The notes: generated from the letters alone by a model not told the origin. A stretch of DNA of 64,000 nt from Saccharothrix australiensis (GCF_003634935.1 NZ_RBXO01000001.1:1116001-1180000), one strand, 5' to 3'; counted from the stretch's first letter, positions 9,008-17,923 are shown. Numbers and translations: made by a program.

Positions 9008-9654
9008 TAGTGGCACAGCGCCGCCAGCACCGTCGCCGCGTGGAAGAACTCGTGGTAGCCGAAGACCCGCGGCCAGGGGTTGGGCCAGCGGGAGGCGTAG
9101 AAGATCGCGCCCGCCGTGTACAGCAGGCCGCCGACCAGCAGCAGGACCAGTGCCGCCACGCCCACGTGGTGCAGCAGGTCGGGCAGCACGAAGACCGCCA
9201 CCCAACCCAGGGCGATGTAGATCGGCACGCCCAGCCACCTCGGCGCGTGCGGCCAGGCCAGTTTCAGCGTCACGCCGCCCAGCGCGCCCAGCCACACCAC
9301 GGCCAACACCACGTTGCCGGTGGCCGGCGGCATCGCCAGGAGCGCGAACGGCGTGTAGGTGCCGGCGATGAACACGAAGATCATGGAGTGGTCGAGGCGC
9401 TTCATCCACGTGCGCGCCCGGACGCTCACCCAGTTCACCCGGTGGTACAGGGCGCTCACGCCGAACAGGCCGACGACCGTCGCGCCGTACACCGACGTCG
9501 CCAGCGCGGCCTTCGTCGACACGGTGGCCGCCGCGAGGGCGATCAGCGTGGCGCCGGTCGCCACCGACACCACGAACGACCAGAAGTGCAGCCAGCCTCG
9601 CATCCGCGGGCGCAGCGCGGGGGCCGGCGGTTGGGGGACGGTAGACGTGGTCAC
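8977..9654 (-). CDS. trhA: Hemolysin III / TrhA (PAQR family) membrane protein
   Basis: 225 residues with seven predicted transmembrane helices and the family motifs [25 protein letters not shown] and [11 protein letters not shown], whose His/Asp residues form the metal site in PAQR proteins. The bacterial members are linked to membrane-energy homeostasis; the hemolysin name is historical. The start is an upstream GTG with a weak ribosome-binding site; an ATG at residue 18 is possible. In mycobacteria this gene (Rv1085c) also lies beside uppS, head to head as here. Its 3' end is the apparent insertion site of the integrase relic. Confidence 0.92.
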   Translation of the reverse strand: MTTSTVPQPPAPALRPRMRGWLHFWSFVVSVATGATLIALAAATVSTKAALATSVYGATVVGLFGVSALYHRVNWVSVRARTWMKRLDHSMIFVFIAGTYTPFALLAMPPATGNVVLAVVWLGALGGVTLKLAWPHAPRWLGVPIYIALGWVAVFVLPDLLHHVGVAALVLLLVGGLLYTAGAIFYASRWPNPWPRVFGYHEFFHAATVLAALCHYIAIWFAIYS

Positions 9655-9736
9655 CCCTGCGAGGTTACGGGAGCGTAGGTAAGCCGGTCAGCACGCGACG
9701 GCGTGACCGCGCCCACCCGGCGTACGCTCTTCCAGC

Positions 9737-10516
9737 GTGGGTCTTCGCGAACAGGTCAAGAGCGTTCTCCTCAGAGGTTACGAGTTCCGCCTCAACCGAT
9801 GGCTCGACGGCAAGCAACGGCCGCGACACGTCGGGGTGGTGCTGGACGGCAACCGGCGGTGGGCGAAAGAGGCCGGGTTCACCGACGTCGCGCACGGCCA
9901 CCGCGCGGGCGCGCGGAAGATCCTGGAACTGCTCAGCTGGTGCCGGGAGGCCGAGGTCGAGGTCGTCACCCTGTGGATGCTCTCCACGGACAACCTGAAC
10001 CGGCCCGCGGAGGAGCTCGAACCGCTGCTCGACATCATCGCCGACATCGTGGACGAGATCGCCGAGCCGGGTAACCCGTGGCGCGTGCGGCACGTGGGCG
10101 CGCTGGACCTGCTGCCCACGGAGACCGCGGCCCGGCTGTCCGCGGCGTCGCTGCGCACCAGGGACCGCACCGGGCTGGAGGTCAACGTCGCCGTCGGCTA
10201 CGGCGGGCGGCAGGAGATCGCCGACGCCGTGCGCAAGCTGCTCCAGAAGCACGCCGAGTCCGGCGGCACCATCGAGGAACTCGCCGAGGTGCTGGACGTC
10301 GACCACATCGCCGAGCACCTGTACACCTCCGGCCAGCCCGATCCCGACCTGCTCATCCGCACGTCCGGCGAGCAGCGGCTGTCCGGGTTCATGCTGTGGC
10401 AGTCGGCGCACTCGGAGTTCTGGTTCTGCGAGGCGTACTGGCCGGAGTTCCGCCGCACCGACTTCCTCCGCGCCCTGCGCGACTACGCGATCCGACACCG
10501 CCGGTTCGGCTCCTGA
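9737..10516 (+). CDS. Short-chain cis-prenyl diphosphate synthase (UppS family, Rv1086-like)
   Basis: 259 residues of the cis-prenyltransferase family. The substrate motif HVGVVLDGNRRWAK (about residue 30), the TLWMLSTDNLNRP block and the C-terminal DPDLLIRTSGEQRLSGFMLWQSAHSEF region are intact. Place and sequence match the mycobacterial Z,E-farnesyl diphosphate synthase Rv1086, which makes the C15 precursor for decaprenyl phosphate. Chain length cannot be proved from sequence alone. The GTG start is preceded by TACGCT eight bases upstream, suggesting a leaderless transcript. A terminator lies at 10768-10806. Confidence 0.9.
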   Translation: MGLREQVKSVLLRGYEFRLNRWLDGKQRPRHVGVVLDGNRRWAKEAGFTDVAHGHRAGARKILELLSWCREAEVEVVTLWMLSTDNLNRPAEELEPLLDIIADIVDEIAEPGNPWRVRHVGALDLLPTETAARLSAASLRTRDRTGLEVNVAVGYGGRQEIADAVRKLLQKHAESGGTIEELAEVLDVDHIAEHLYTSGQPDPDLLIRTSGEQRLSGFMLWQSAHSEFWFCEAYWPEFRRTDFLRALRDYAIRHRRFGS

Positions 10517-10767
10517 AACCCGGAGCTCCGACGCCCGAACGCCCGGAACACGCCCGAGGCACGCCCGGATGGGCACCCCGCCGCGCCTTCCGCACCGCGG
10601 CGCCCGACGCCCTCGACCACTCCGCTGACCGACACTTCCGCCGGGCGACCACTCCGCTCCCCGGCGCCCCGCTCCGCCGCGACCGCCTGGTGGCACCGCT
10701 GCGCCGCCACCGGTGCGCTCCTCCCGGACGCCGCACCCACCGCGACCGGACACCGACCCGGTAAGGC

Positions 10768-10806
10768 CGAAGGGCGGCACCCCCCGTCCAGGGGTGCCGC
10801 CCTTCG
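10768..10806. terminator. Bidirectional terminator between the prenyltransferase and an acidic secreted protein
   Basis: A perfect 16-bp stem (10768-10783 with 10791-10806) with a 7-base loop, between convergent genes. The preceding 10517-10767 holds no supported gene. Confidence 0.85.
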
Positions 10807-10824
10807 ACCGGACGCGGGCGGGAC

Positions 10825-11178
10825 TCAGTCCTCCCACTCCAGCGAGTCGTTGTCGTCGTTGTCGTCGTTGTCGTCGTTGTCCGTGTTGACGCAGGAGCTG
10901 TTGTCGTTGTGCGACAGGATCGGCACGGCGATGACGTTGACCTCGAGCTGGCAGACGTTGAGGTTGCTCAACACGTCGGAGTCGTCGTTCAGGTTGAGCA
11001 GGCCGAGCTGCTCGTCGTCGCCGTCTTCCTCGCCCTCGTAGGTCTCGACGTCGAGCTCGCCGATCGCCGTGTTGCCGTGCCCGTGGTCGTGGCCGTAGTT
11101 GGGCGTCGCGAAGGCGGGGGAGCCCAGCATCATGAGACCGGCCGCGGCGATGGCGACGGCGCTCGCCTTCTTCATCAT
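10825..11178 (-). CDS. Secreted acidic protein A (Asp/Asn-rich tail)
   Basis: 117 residues: a signal peptide (MMKKASAVAIAAAGLMMLGSPAFA), a short His/Gly stretch (HDHGHGN), an acidic patch (YEGEEDGDDE), a core with two cysteines (NVCQLEVNVIAVPILSHND, then SSCVN) and a tail of DND repeats ending SLEWED. The tail DNA is a 9-bp tandem repeat. AGGAG precedes the ATG at 11178 by about ten bases. A clear paralogue lies at 11681-12082. I know no family; the hydrophobic NVIxVPxLS core faintly recalls rodlin/chaplin surface proteins, which is only a resemblance. The composition suggests divalent-metal or calcium binding outside the cell. Confidence 0.82.
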   Translation of the reverse strand: MMKKASAVAIAAAGLMMLGSPAFATPNYGHDHGHGNTAIGELDVETYEGEEDGDDEQLGLLNLNDDSDVLSNLNVCQLEVNVIAVPILSHNDNSSCVNTDNDDNDDNDDNDSLEWED

Positions 11179-11315
11179 GAAAAACACACTCCTCTAATAG
11201 GAAATGGTGATGACACCCGGAATCTCAGCCGAGCATTCGGGGAGTCTGGCGGCTCAGGCGGTTGTGCCTTCGCCCCGGTAATTTACCCGGCGCCAGTGTG
11301 GATCGCAGCAACCCG

Positions 11316-11329
11316 ACACCATCGTGTGA
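11316..11329. promoter_or_regulatory. Shared upstream motif ACAC-N4-GTGT, copy before protein A
   Basis: ACACCATCGTGTGA, an inverted repeat with four-base arms and a 4-base gap, about 140 bases upstream of the ATG at 11178. It matches the copy at 12197-12210 at 13 of 14 positions. Candidate operator or activator site. Confidence 0.55.
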
Positions 11330-11503
11330 ATGATTGCTTCCCGGTTATCCCGAACGACCTCGGGGTCGGACCGGCGGCACCGGTTTCGCCTATCGCGCCG
11401 TGCCGGAAAAGGCGTGCCGGGCGGTTCGGCCCCGGAACTCGCGCGGTGGCGGGAAAACCGGAATGTCGTACCGGCCGAAGGCGGGCGGCTCGTGGCTGGG
11501 AGG

Positions 11504-11545
11504 CGCGGGTCCGCGGTGACCGAGGGAGGTCACCGCGGACCCGCG
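11504..11545. terminator. Perfect 18-bp hairpin between the two acidic-protein genes
   Basis: Arms 11504-11521 and 11528-11545 pair perfectly around a 6-base loop. It lies about 135 bases after the stop of protein B and upstream of the promoter region of protein A, so it probably ends the protein B transcript. The rest of 11330-11680 shows no gene. Confidence 0.7.
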
Positions 11546-11680
11546 GCGACCCGAGGGCCGGAGGTGCGGATGGTTCCGGCGTTCGGGTTCCTCGAAGGAC
11601 GACATGTCGACCTCGACGGACCGGGAGCGGCGCGGCGCGGTGTGCGGCCGCCGCGGGAGCGACCCCGCGCCGCGCGCCGG

Positions 11681-12082
11681 TCAGTCCTCGTACTCCAGCG
11701 AGTCGTTGTCGTCGTTGTTGTCGTTGTCGTCGTTGTCGGTGTTGACGCAGGACTGGCCGCCGCCGTTACCGTAGCCGTCGTTGTGCGACAGGACCGGGAT
11801 GCCGATGACGTTGATCTCGATCTGGCAGAGGTTGATGTTGCTCGCCAGGTCCGAGTCGTCGTTGAAGTTGATGAGCCCGATCTGGCCGTCGTCGCCTTCC
11901 TCTTCGCCGTCGTAGGAGTCGACGTCCACGTCGTTGGCGGCGAAGTGGTGGCCGTCCGCGAAGTGGTGGCCGTCGGCGAAGTGGCCGTGCTCGTGCGGTT
12001 CACCGGCCACGGCGAATGCCGGCGCGCCGATCATCATCAGCCCGGTCACGAGCCCGGCGACGGTGCTTGCCTTCTTCAGCAC
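11681..12082 (-). CDS. Secreted acidic protein B, paralogue of A
   Basis: 133 residues with the same plan as protein A: a signal peptide (MLKKASTVAGLVTGLMMIG APAFA region), a longer His-rich segment with the tandem repeat FADGHHFADGHHFA, an acidic patch (YDGEEEGDDG), the core NLCQIEINVIGIPVLSHND, a Gly/Asn insert, SCVNTDNDDN, and the ending SLEYED. Core and tail are strongly conserved with A, while the His-rich part varies. The GTG start at 12082 has GAGGAG seven bases upstream. The two genes look like a local duplication with divergence in repeat number. The function is unknown; the His and Asp clusters suggest metal binding. Confidence 0.82.
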   Translation of the reverse strand: MLKKASTVAGLVTGLMMIGAPAFAVAGEPHEHGHFADGHHFADGHHFAANDVDVDSYDGEEEGDDGQIGLINFNDDSDLASNINLCQIEINVIGIPVLSHNDGYGNGGGQSCVNTDNDDNDNNDDNDSLEYED

Positions 12083-12196
12083 TTCTGCTCTCCTCTTCGT
12101 GGGTTTCCCGTTCAACCCTGCTCTGCTCGTAACCCCGGAAGCGGGTTCGTCAAGCGCGGAAACTACCGAAGATCGGCCGCCTGCTGGATCTGTATA

Positions 12197-12210
12197 ACAC
12201 CATTGTGTGA
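12197..12210. promoter_or_regulatory. Shared upstream motif ACAC-N4-GTGT, copy before protein B
   Basis: ACACCATTGTGTGA, 115 bases upstream of the GTG of protein B and about 70 bases upstream of the divergent DUF885 gene. It differs from the other copy at one of 14 positions, while the flanks do not match. Confidence 0.55.
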
Positions 12211-12278
12211 TGCGGGGATCGCCACTCTTCCCCCGTTGCGGTACTTCTTTCCAGTGCAATGGTCAGGGGTGGGGGGTT

Positions 12279-13592
12279 GTGGTAAACCGATGGACCATCT
12301 CGTACCCTCTCCAGTTCGTGGACGGCGACCGGATCGTGCGGGAGTACCAGCTCCTCGGGCTGCGGCTCGGGAAACTGGCGCCGGGGCTGGTGGATTCCTT
12401 CACCGGCGACCCCGCGCTGCGCCGGCAGGTGGACGACGAGCCGCGGCCGCACCCGGTCGCCCTGGCCGAGCGCGCCGCGCTGCTGCGCCGCGAGCTGGTC
12501 GGCGCCGAGACCCTGGCGGAGCCGCGCCGCCGGTTCCTCGACGCCCACCTGACCGCGCTGGGGTGCACCGCGCGCAAGCTCGCCGGCGTGCGGGTGGCGT
12601 TCGTGGACGAGGTGCGGGCGTACTTCCAGGTCGACATCCGGCCGGGGAACCCGGACGCCTACCGCCGCGCGCACGCCCGGCTGGACGAGGTGCTGCCCGG
12701 CCGCGGTTCGCCCGCCGAGCGGCTGGCCGACCACCGCGCCCGCGACGCCGTGCCGCCCCGCAAGCTGGAGGCCGCCGTGCACGCCCTGTCCCGCGCGCTG
12801 CGCGACGAGGTGCGGCGGCACTTCGCGCTGCCCGCGCACGAGGCCGTCGAGTACGAGGTCGTCGGCGACCGGCCGTGGAGCGGGTTCAACCACTACCTGG
12901 GCGGCTTCCGGTCCAGGGTGGCGATCAACGCCGACCTCGGCCACCGCCTGTCGAACCTGCCGCACCTGGTCGCCCACGAGGCGTACCCCGGCCACCACAC
13001 CGAGCACTGCCGCAAGGAGGCCGGCCTGGTCGGGGAGCGCGGGCACGCCGAGCAGTCGATCTTCCTCATCAACACGCCGCAGTGCCTGATGGCCGAGGGC
13101 GCGGCCGAGCTGGGCCTGCACGCGGCGGTGGGTCCGGGCTGGGGCCGGTGGACCGAGTCGGTCCTGCGCGAGGAGGGCCTGCGCCTGGACGGCGACCAGG
13201 CGGAACGGGTCGAGGAGGCCGCCGCCGGCCTGCTCACCGTGCGGCAGGACGCGGCGCTGATGCTGCACGACCGGCGCGCGTCGGAGGACGACGTGGTGGC
13301 GTTCCTGCGGCGCTGGCTGCTGGTGCCCGAGCGGCGGGCGCGGCAGATGGTCCGGTTCCTGGCCGACCCGCTGTGGCGGGCGTACACGACGACCTACGTG
13401 GAGGGCGCGCGGCTGGTCCGCGCCTGGCTGGACCTGCGTCCACCTTCTGGGACGTTGGCTGAGCGTTACCTGAGACTTCTGGACGAGCCGATGGTGCCCG
13501 AAGCGCTGGCGGAGGACCTGCGCGCCGGGGTGCCGAGGCTGCCGCGCGGCGCCGGCCGGCACCCGCCTCCCGACCCGGCGCACCGGCGCTGA
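12279..13592 (+). CDS. DUF885 family metallopeptidase-like protein
   Basis: About 437 residues. The hallmark HEAYPGHHTEH motif lies near residue 230, followed by MAEGAAELG; these are the zinc-ligand and second-Glu regions of the DUF885 family, which resembles gluzincin peptidases. The N-terminal helical part is shorter than the roughly 550 residues of many homologues, and no signal peptide is visible, so it is probably cytoplasmic. The start is uncertain: GTG at 12279 follows a GGGGG run, while the open frame begins at 12207. Substrate unknown. Confidence 0.85.
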   Translation: MVNRWTISYPLQFVDGDRIVREYQLLGLRLGKLAPGLVDSFTGDPALRRQVDDEPRPHPVALAERAALLRRELVGAETLAEPRRRFLDAHLTALGCTARKLAGVRVAFVDEVRAYFQVDIRPGNPDAYRRAHARLDEVLPGRGSPAERLADHRARDAVPPRKLEAAVHALSRALRDEVRRHFALPAHEAVEYEVVGDRPWSGFNHYLGGFRSRVAINADLGHRLSNLPHLVAHEAYPGHHTEHCRKEAGLVGERGHAEQSIFLINTPQCLMAEGAAELGLHAAVGPGWGRWTESVLREEGLRLDGDQAERVEEAAAGLLTVRQDAALMLHDRRASEDDVVAFLRRWLLVPERRARQMVRFLADPLWRAYTTTYVEGARLVRAWLDLRPPSGTLAERYLRLLDEPMVPEALAEDLRAGVPRLPRGAGRHPPPDPAHRR

Positions 13593-13930
13593 GCTGCGCG
13601 GACGGTTGCGGGGCCGCCCGCGCTCGCCGAACGGCGGCCGGCCGGCCCCGGTCGAGTGGCGAGTTGTCCGCAGTTCGGCGGCCAAGTGACGAATGGGCGA
13701 ATCACCTGGGTGGCTGCCTGCAAACCGGGTGCCGGCGGAGGTAACTTCCGAATTGGCGGGCCGCGTCCACTGCGGACCGCGCAGGGAGGCCCTGATCGTG
13801 GCTGTCACGAGCGCGAGGGGGCCGGCACCCGGCCCTCGTGGTCGGCGCGCCTGAGGCGTGCCGGTCGATCGGGGTGGTGCCTGGCCCAGCGAGGAGCGGA
13901 CGCGGGTGCCGCGTTCGTGAGGGAGTTGCC
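13593..13930 (+). other. 338-bp leader region upstream of phoH2
   Basis: No stable gene. It contains several C/G-rich inverted repeats and one short, well-initiated reading frame (13798-13854). I saw no match to known riboswitch cores. Confidence 0.5.
13798..13854 (+). CDS. Putative 18-residue upstream peptide before phoH2
   Basis: GTG at 13798-13800 is preceded by GGGAGG eight bases upstream; the frame encodes [18 protein letters not shown] and stops at 13852-13854, about 76 bases before phoH2. Mycobacterial phoH2 is preceded by a short cotranscribed gene (phoAT), so a small upstream frame has precedent, but this peptide is shorter and I cannot show homology. Confidence 0.3.
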   Translation: MAVTSARGPAPGPRGRRA

Positions 13931-15307
13931 GTGAACGCACGACGACCCGCGAGCCGTTCCTCAGGCTCATCGCGCAGCACTTCCCGGCGCCGTGGCGCGC
14001 CACCCGCTCATACGTACGTGGTGGACACGTCCGTGCTGCTCTCCGACCCCCTGGCCACGACGCGGTTCGCCGAGCACGAGGTCGTGCTGCCGCTCGTGGT
14101 GATCAGCGAGCTGGAGGGCAAGCGGCACCACCCCGAACTGGGCTGGTTCGCCAGGGAGGCGCTGCGCCTGCTCGACGACCTGCGGCTGCGGCACGGCCGC
14201 CTGGACACCCCGGTGCCCATCGGCGAGGTCGGCGGCACCCTGCGCGTCGAGCTGAACCACTCCGACCCGGAGGTGCTGCCCGCGGGTTTCCGCACGGACT
14301 CCAACGACGCCCGGATACTGGCCTGCGCGCTCAACCTCGCGGCCGACGGCAACGTGGTCACCCTGGTCACCAAGGACATGCCGCTGCGCGTCAAGGCGGG
14401 CGCGGTGGGCCTGGCGGCCGAGGAGTACCGGGCGCACGACGTGACGCTGTCCGGGTACACCGGTATGTCCGACGTGGACGTCGACCAGTCCGTCGTGGAC
14501 GCGCTCTACCGCGAGAACTCCGTGGACCCGGCGGAGCACGACCTGGGGCACGTGGCCGAGCTGCCGTGCCACAGCGGGCTGCGCCTGCTCGCGGGCACGT
14601 CGAGCGCCCTCGGACGGGTGACCCCCGACAAGCGGGTGCGGCTGGTGCGCGGCGACCGGGAGGCGTTCGGGCTGCACGGCCGGTCCGCCGAGCAGCGCGT
14701 CGCCCTGGACCTGCTGCTGGACGCCGAGGTCGGCATCGTCTCGCTGGGCGGACGTGCGGGCACCGGCAAGTCGGCGCTCGCGCTGTGCGCGGGCCTGGAG
14801 GCGGTGATGGAGCGCCGCCAGCACCGCAAGGTCGTGGTGTTCCGGCCGCTGTACGCCGTGGGCGGGCAGGAGCTCGGCTACCTGCCCGGCTCCGAGAGCG
14901 AGAAGATGCAGCCGTGGGCGCAGGCCGTGTTCGACACGCTCGGCGCGCTGGTCAGCCAGGACGTGGTCGAGGAGGTCATGGACCGGGGGATGCTGGAGGT
15001 CCTGCCGCTGACCCACATCCGGGGCCGGTCGCTGCACGACTCGTTCGTGATCGTGGACGAGGCGCAGTCGCTGGAGCGGAACGTGCTGCTCACCGTGCTG
15101 TCCCGGCTGGGGGCGAACTCGCGGGTGGTGCTCACCCACGACGTGGCGCAGCGGGACAACCTGCGGGTCGGGCGGCACGACGGCGTGGCTGCGGTGATCG
15201 AGAAGCTGAAGGGCCACCCGCTGTTCGCGCACGTCACGCTGACCCGTTCGGAGCGGTCGCCGATCGCGGCGCTGGTGACCGAGATGCTGGAGGACTACGC
15301 CGGCTGA
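13931..15307 (+). CDS. phoH2: PhoH2: PIN-domain RNase fused to PhoH ATPase
   Basis: 458 residues. An N-terminal PIN domain (about residues 30-150) has the acidic residues [16 protein letters not shown] and [11 protein letters not shown]-terminal PhoH-like RNA helicase/ATPase carries Walker [13 protein letters not shown] (about residue 276), the [17 protein letters not shown] block and VIVDEAQSL as Walker B. The combination is PhoH2, a sequence-specific RNA helicase and ribonuclease studied in mycobacteria. GTG at 13931 has GGGAG six bases upstream. The order DUF885-phoH2 and a terminator at 15317 delimit it. Confidence 0.94.
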   Translation: MNARRPASRSSGSSRSTSRRRGAPPAHTYVVDTSVLLSDPLATTRFAEHEVVLPLVVISELEGKRHHPELGWFAREALRLLDDLRLRHGRLDTPVPIGEVGGTLRVELNHSDPEVLPAGFRTDSNDARILACALNLAADGNVVTLVTKDMPLRVKAGAVGLAAEEYRAHDVTLSGYTGMSDVDVDQSVVDALYRENSVDPAEHDLGHVAELPCHSGLRLLAGTSSALGRVTPDKRVRLVRGDREAFGLHGRSAEQRVALDLLLDAEVGIVSLGGRAGTGKSALALCAGLEAVMERRQHRKVVVFRPLYAVGGQELGYLPGSESEKMQPWAQAVFDTLGALVSQDVVEEVMDRGMLEVLPLTHIRGRSLHDSFVIVDEAQSLERNVLLTVLSRLGANSRVVLTHDVAQRDNLRVGRHDGVAAVIEKLKGHPLFAHVTLTRSERSPIAALVTEMLEDYAG

Positions 15308-15316
15308 CGCAGTGAC

Positions 15317-15352
15317 GAAAGGGGAGTTCTCCCAATGGGAAGCTCCCCTTTC
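15317..15352. terminator. Terminator after phoH2
   Basis: A 10-bp stem, GAAAGGGGAG at 15317-15326 with 15343-15352, then a pyrimidine-rich, AT-rich tail. Confidence 0.8.
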
Positions 15353-15426
15353 CCTCTCGTTCATCATATTTCCATTTATGACGAATAATACCGTGGCGCG
15401 GGGTCGTCGCCGGTACCCTTGCCCCT

Positions 15427-16104
15427 GTGTTGACCACGCTGCCGGTCGCCGCCGACGCGCTCACCGCGGAGAACGTCCTGGGTTACGGCGCGCTCGGGGT
15501 CGGCATCGTGGCCGCGGTGGCCGCCGCCGTGCTGGCCGTGCGCTCGCAGGCCACCCGGTCCAAGGACCGCCAGCAGCTCGTGGCGGAGGACGTGCAGGCC
15601 ACCAAGCAGCTGCTGGACGCGCCGCAGGACAACGCCGCGCCGCCGCAGGTCGCGAAGTGGGAGCAGCACGCCACCGAGACCGCCCGCACCCAGCTCGACC
15701 TCTACCTGCGCAACTCCGAGGCCGCGCTCCGGCAGAGCGCCACCAGCTTCCGGGTCGGGATGGCCGCCGCCGCGGTCGGCTTCCTGGTCGTCATCGGCTC
15801 GCTGGTGTGGCTGCTCGCCGTGGACCGCGACGTGGCGCTGGCCGGTGTGATCAGCGGCGTGGTGTGCGAGGCGATGGCGGCGCTGTTCTTCGCCGAGACC
15901 AGGGCGACCAGGGCGCGCACCGCCGCCATGCTCGACCGGGCGCAGGCCGAGGCGGACCGGGTGGTGCGGGCCAGGGCGGCCCTCGCGGTCGCGGCCGACA
16001 TCAGCGACGTGACGACGCGCGAGACGTTCCTCGCGGACATCGGCCGGTGGCTGCTGGGCACCGAGCCGTCCGCCGAACCCGCGGTTGTGGAGGCGCAGCA
16101 GTGA
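15427..16104 (+). CDS. TRADD-N-associated-type membrane protein
   Basis: 225 residues. An N-terminal TM helix (about 17-38) is followed by a charged helical segment, a pair of close TM helices (about 109-130 and 136-156), and a long Ala/Arg/Glu-rich helix. The block from LYLRNSEAALRQSATSFRVGMAAAAVGF to FFAETRATRARTAAML matches, from memory, the two-TM domain named TRADD-N-associated in cyanobacterial and actinobacterial conflict proteins. Its stop overlaps the next start in GTGA, so the pair is coupled. TACCCT lies 7-8 bases before the GTG, suggesting a leaderless start. Function unknown; a membrane signalling role is a guess. Confidence 0.72.
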   Translation: MLTTLPVAADALTAENVLGYGALGVGIVAAVAAAVLAVRSQATRSKDRQQLVAEDVQATKQLLDAPQDNAAPPQVAKWEQHATETARTQLDLYLRNSEAALRQSATSFRVGMAAAAVGFLVVIGSLVWLLAVDRDVALAGVISGVVCEAMAALFFAETRATRARTAAMLDRAQAEADRVVRARAALAVAADISDVTTRETFLADIGRWLLGTEPSAEPAVVEAQQ

Positions 16105-17858
16105 AACACCCGGTCCTGCCGATCGCGCTCGGCGCGGTCGCCCTCGTGCTGATCCTGCTGGGCCTCTTCGCGCTGAACGGGTCGAGCGGCGAGCCCGACG
16201 ACGGCTGCGTGCCGCTCACCCTGTGGTCGTCGGACGAGAAGGTGCCGCTGCTCCAGGAGATCTCCCGGCGCTACAAGGAGTCCGACCGCAAGACCGACGG
16301 CAAGTGCGTGAACGTCGCCGTGTCGGTCCACCCGTCCCAGGACGCGGTGGACGTCCTGGCGGACGCGCCCGGCTCCGACCCGTCGGCCCGCCCGGACATG
16401 TGGAGCCCGTCGTCGCGGTACTGGGTGGACAGCCTGCGCAGCGCGATCGCCACCCGGCCGGGCCGGGTCCGCTCGGTGCCGGAGAACCTGCCGACCCTGG
16501 CCACCTCGCCGATCGTCATCGCGATGCCCGAGCCGATGGCGCGCGAGCTCGGCTGGCCGGAGGGCGCGATCGGGTGGCGCGACATGATCGCCCTCGCGCA
16601 GGACCCGAAGGGGTGGGGCTCGCGCGGCAAGCCGTGGGGCGCGTTCAAGATCGGCAAGACGAACCCGGTGCACTCCACCACCGGCCTGCTGGCCACCATC
16701 GCCACCGCGACGGCCCTGTCCGGCACCAGCGACGCGCTGACCTCGTCCGCGTTGGACGACCCGGCGGTCGCGGGCGGGCTGCGCGCGCTGGAGAGCACCG
16801 CCGTCCACTACGGCAAGCACTCGGCGGTGTTCGTCCGCAACATGTACGCCGCCGACCAGGAAGGGCGTGCGCTGGACTACGTCAGCGCCGTCGCGCTGGA
16901 GGAGAAGGTCGTCCTCGACTACAACCAGGGCGTCCTGGTCGGCGACCCGGTCGCCAGGGACAAGCCGAGGGTGAAGCTCGCGGCGGTGTTCCCGACCGAC
17001 GGCACGACCGTGTCGGACAACCCGGCGCTGGTCGTCGACGCCGAGTGGGTGACCGACCAGCGCAAGCGGGCTGCGGAGGACTTCCTGCGGTACGTGCAGG
17101 AGCAGAAGCCGCTGTTCACCGAGGCCGGGTTCCGCGACGGCGAGGGCAACCCCGGCGCGCGGCACAGCGAGGGGAACGGCACGCCGGCCAACCCGTCGTT
17201 CCGGCTCGTCCGCACGCCCGCGTTCGAGGTGGCGGCGGGCGTGCGCGAGCTGTGGCAGCGCAACCGCAAGCGCGCCAACGTGCTGCTCGTGGTGGACGTG
17301 TCGAAGTCGATGGAGAAGGTGGTCGACGGGGTCGGGCGGACCCGGCTGGAGCTGGCCAGGGACGCGGCGCTGCTCGTGCCCGGCCAGCTCACCGAGGACG
17401 ACACGCTGGCGCTGTGGGAGTTCAGCAGCCCGCTGGGCACCGAACCGAGGCCGTGGCGCGAACGGGTCGCGGCCGGGCCGGTGGGCGTCGTGCGGGACGC
17501 GTTCGGGCGCGAGGTCGCCGGCCTCCAGCCGACCGGGGCGACCGAGCTGTACGAGTCGACCAGGGCCGCCGTGGAGAGCGTGCGCGGGCGGTACGACCAG
17601 GGCCGCATCAACGCCGTCGTGCTGCTCTCGGACGGCCGCAACGAGCCCGCCCGGCCCGAGGGGCTGACCACGCTGGTGAACGGCCTCCAGACGGCCGACA
17701 AGGACCGCGTGGTGCGGGTGTTCTCCATCGCCTACGGCGACGAGGCGGACCGGGACGCGCTGGCGAAGATCTCCACCGCCGCGCGCGGCGGCTTCTACGA
17801 CTCCAGCGACGCGGCGCGCATCGAGTCCGTGATGGCGGACGTGCTGTCGAACTTCTGA
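16101..17858 (+). CDS. Membrane-anchored substrate-binding plus von Willebrand A protein
   Basis: 585 residues. An N-terminal TM anchor (about 4-24) leads to an extracellular type-2 periplasmic-binding-like domain (about 35-370; LTLWSSDEKVPLLQEIS, WSPSSRYWV, GAFKIGKTNP). A C-terminal VWA domain (about 395-585) has an intact MIDAS: DVSKS, the Thr in TGATELYES and the Asp in LLSDGRN. It therefore probably binds a divalent metal and a protein partner outside the membrane. It starts inside the stop of the preceding membrane gene (GTGA). Such binding-VWA fusions are common in actinobacteria, but their ligand is not known to me. Confidence 0.88.
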   Translation: MKHPVLPIALGAVALVLILLGLFALNGSSGEPDDGCVPLTLWSSDEKVPLLQEISRRYKESDRKTDGKCVNVAVSVHPSQDAVDVLADAPGSDPSARPDMWSPSSRYWVDSLRSAIATRPGRVRSVPENLPTLATSPIVIAMPEPMARELGWPEGAIGWRDMIALAQDPKGWGSRGKPWGAFKIGKTNPVHSTTGLLATIATATALSGTSDALTSSALDDPAVAGGLRALESTAVHYGKHSAVFVRNMYAADQEGRALDYVSAVALEEKVVLDYNQGVLVGDPVARDKPRVKLAAVFPTDGTTVSDNPALVVDAEWVTDQRKRAAEDFLRYVQEQKPLFTEAGFRDGEGNPGARHSEGNGTPANPSFRLVRTPAFEVAAGVRELWQRNRKRANVLLVVDVSKSMEKVVDGVGRTRLELARDAALLVPGQLTEDDTLALWEFSSPLGTEPRPWRERVAAGPVGVVRDAFGREVAGLQPTGATELYESTRAAVESVRGRYDQGRINAVVLLSDGRNEPARPEGLTTLVNGLQTADKDRVVRVFSIAYGDEADRDALAKISTAARGGFYDSSDAARIESVMADVLSNF

Positions 17859-17923
17859 CCGCCGGCGGCCGGCCGTCGCGGTGGGCGGCGACCGGCCGGT
17901 GGTCGGCGCGGCGGGTCGGTGGT

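Noticed and set aside
10825..12082. Calling the acidic secreted proteins rodlins or chaplins
   Set aside because: Only the short hydrophobic core recalls them; Cys spacing, the His/Asp repeats and tails differ, so no family name is justified.
13681..13790. Possible c-di-AMP (ydaO) riboswitch before phoH2
   Set aside because: Some GGTGCCGG-like words appear, but the conserved GGGGGA and CCGACAGCTAACC-type cores are missing.
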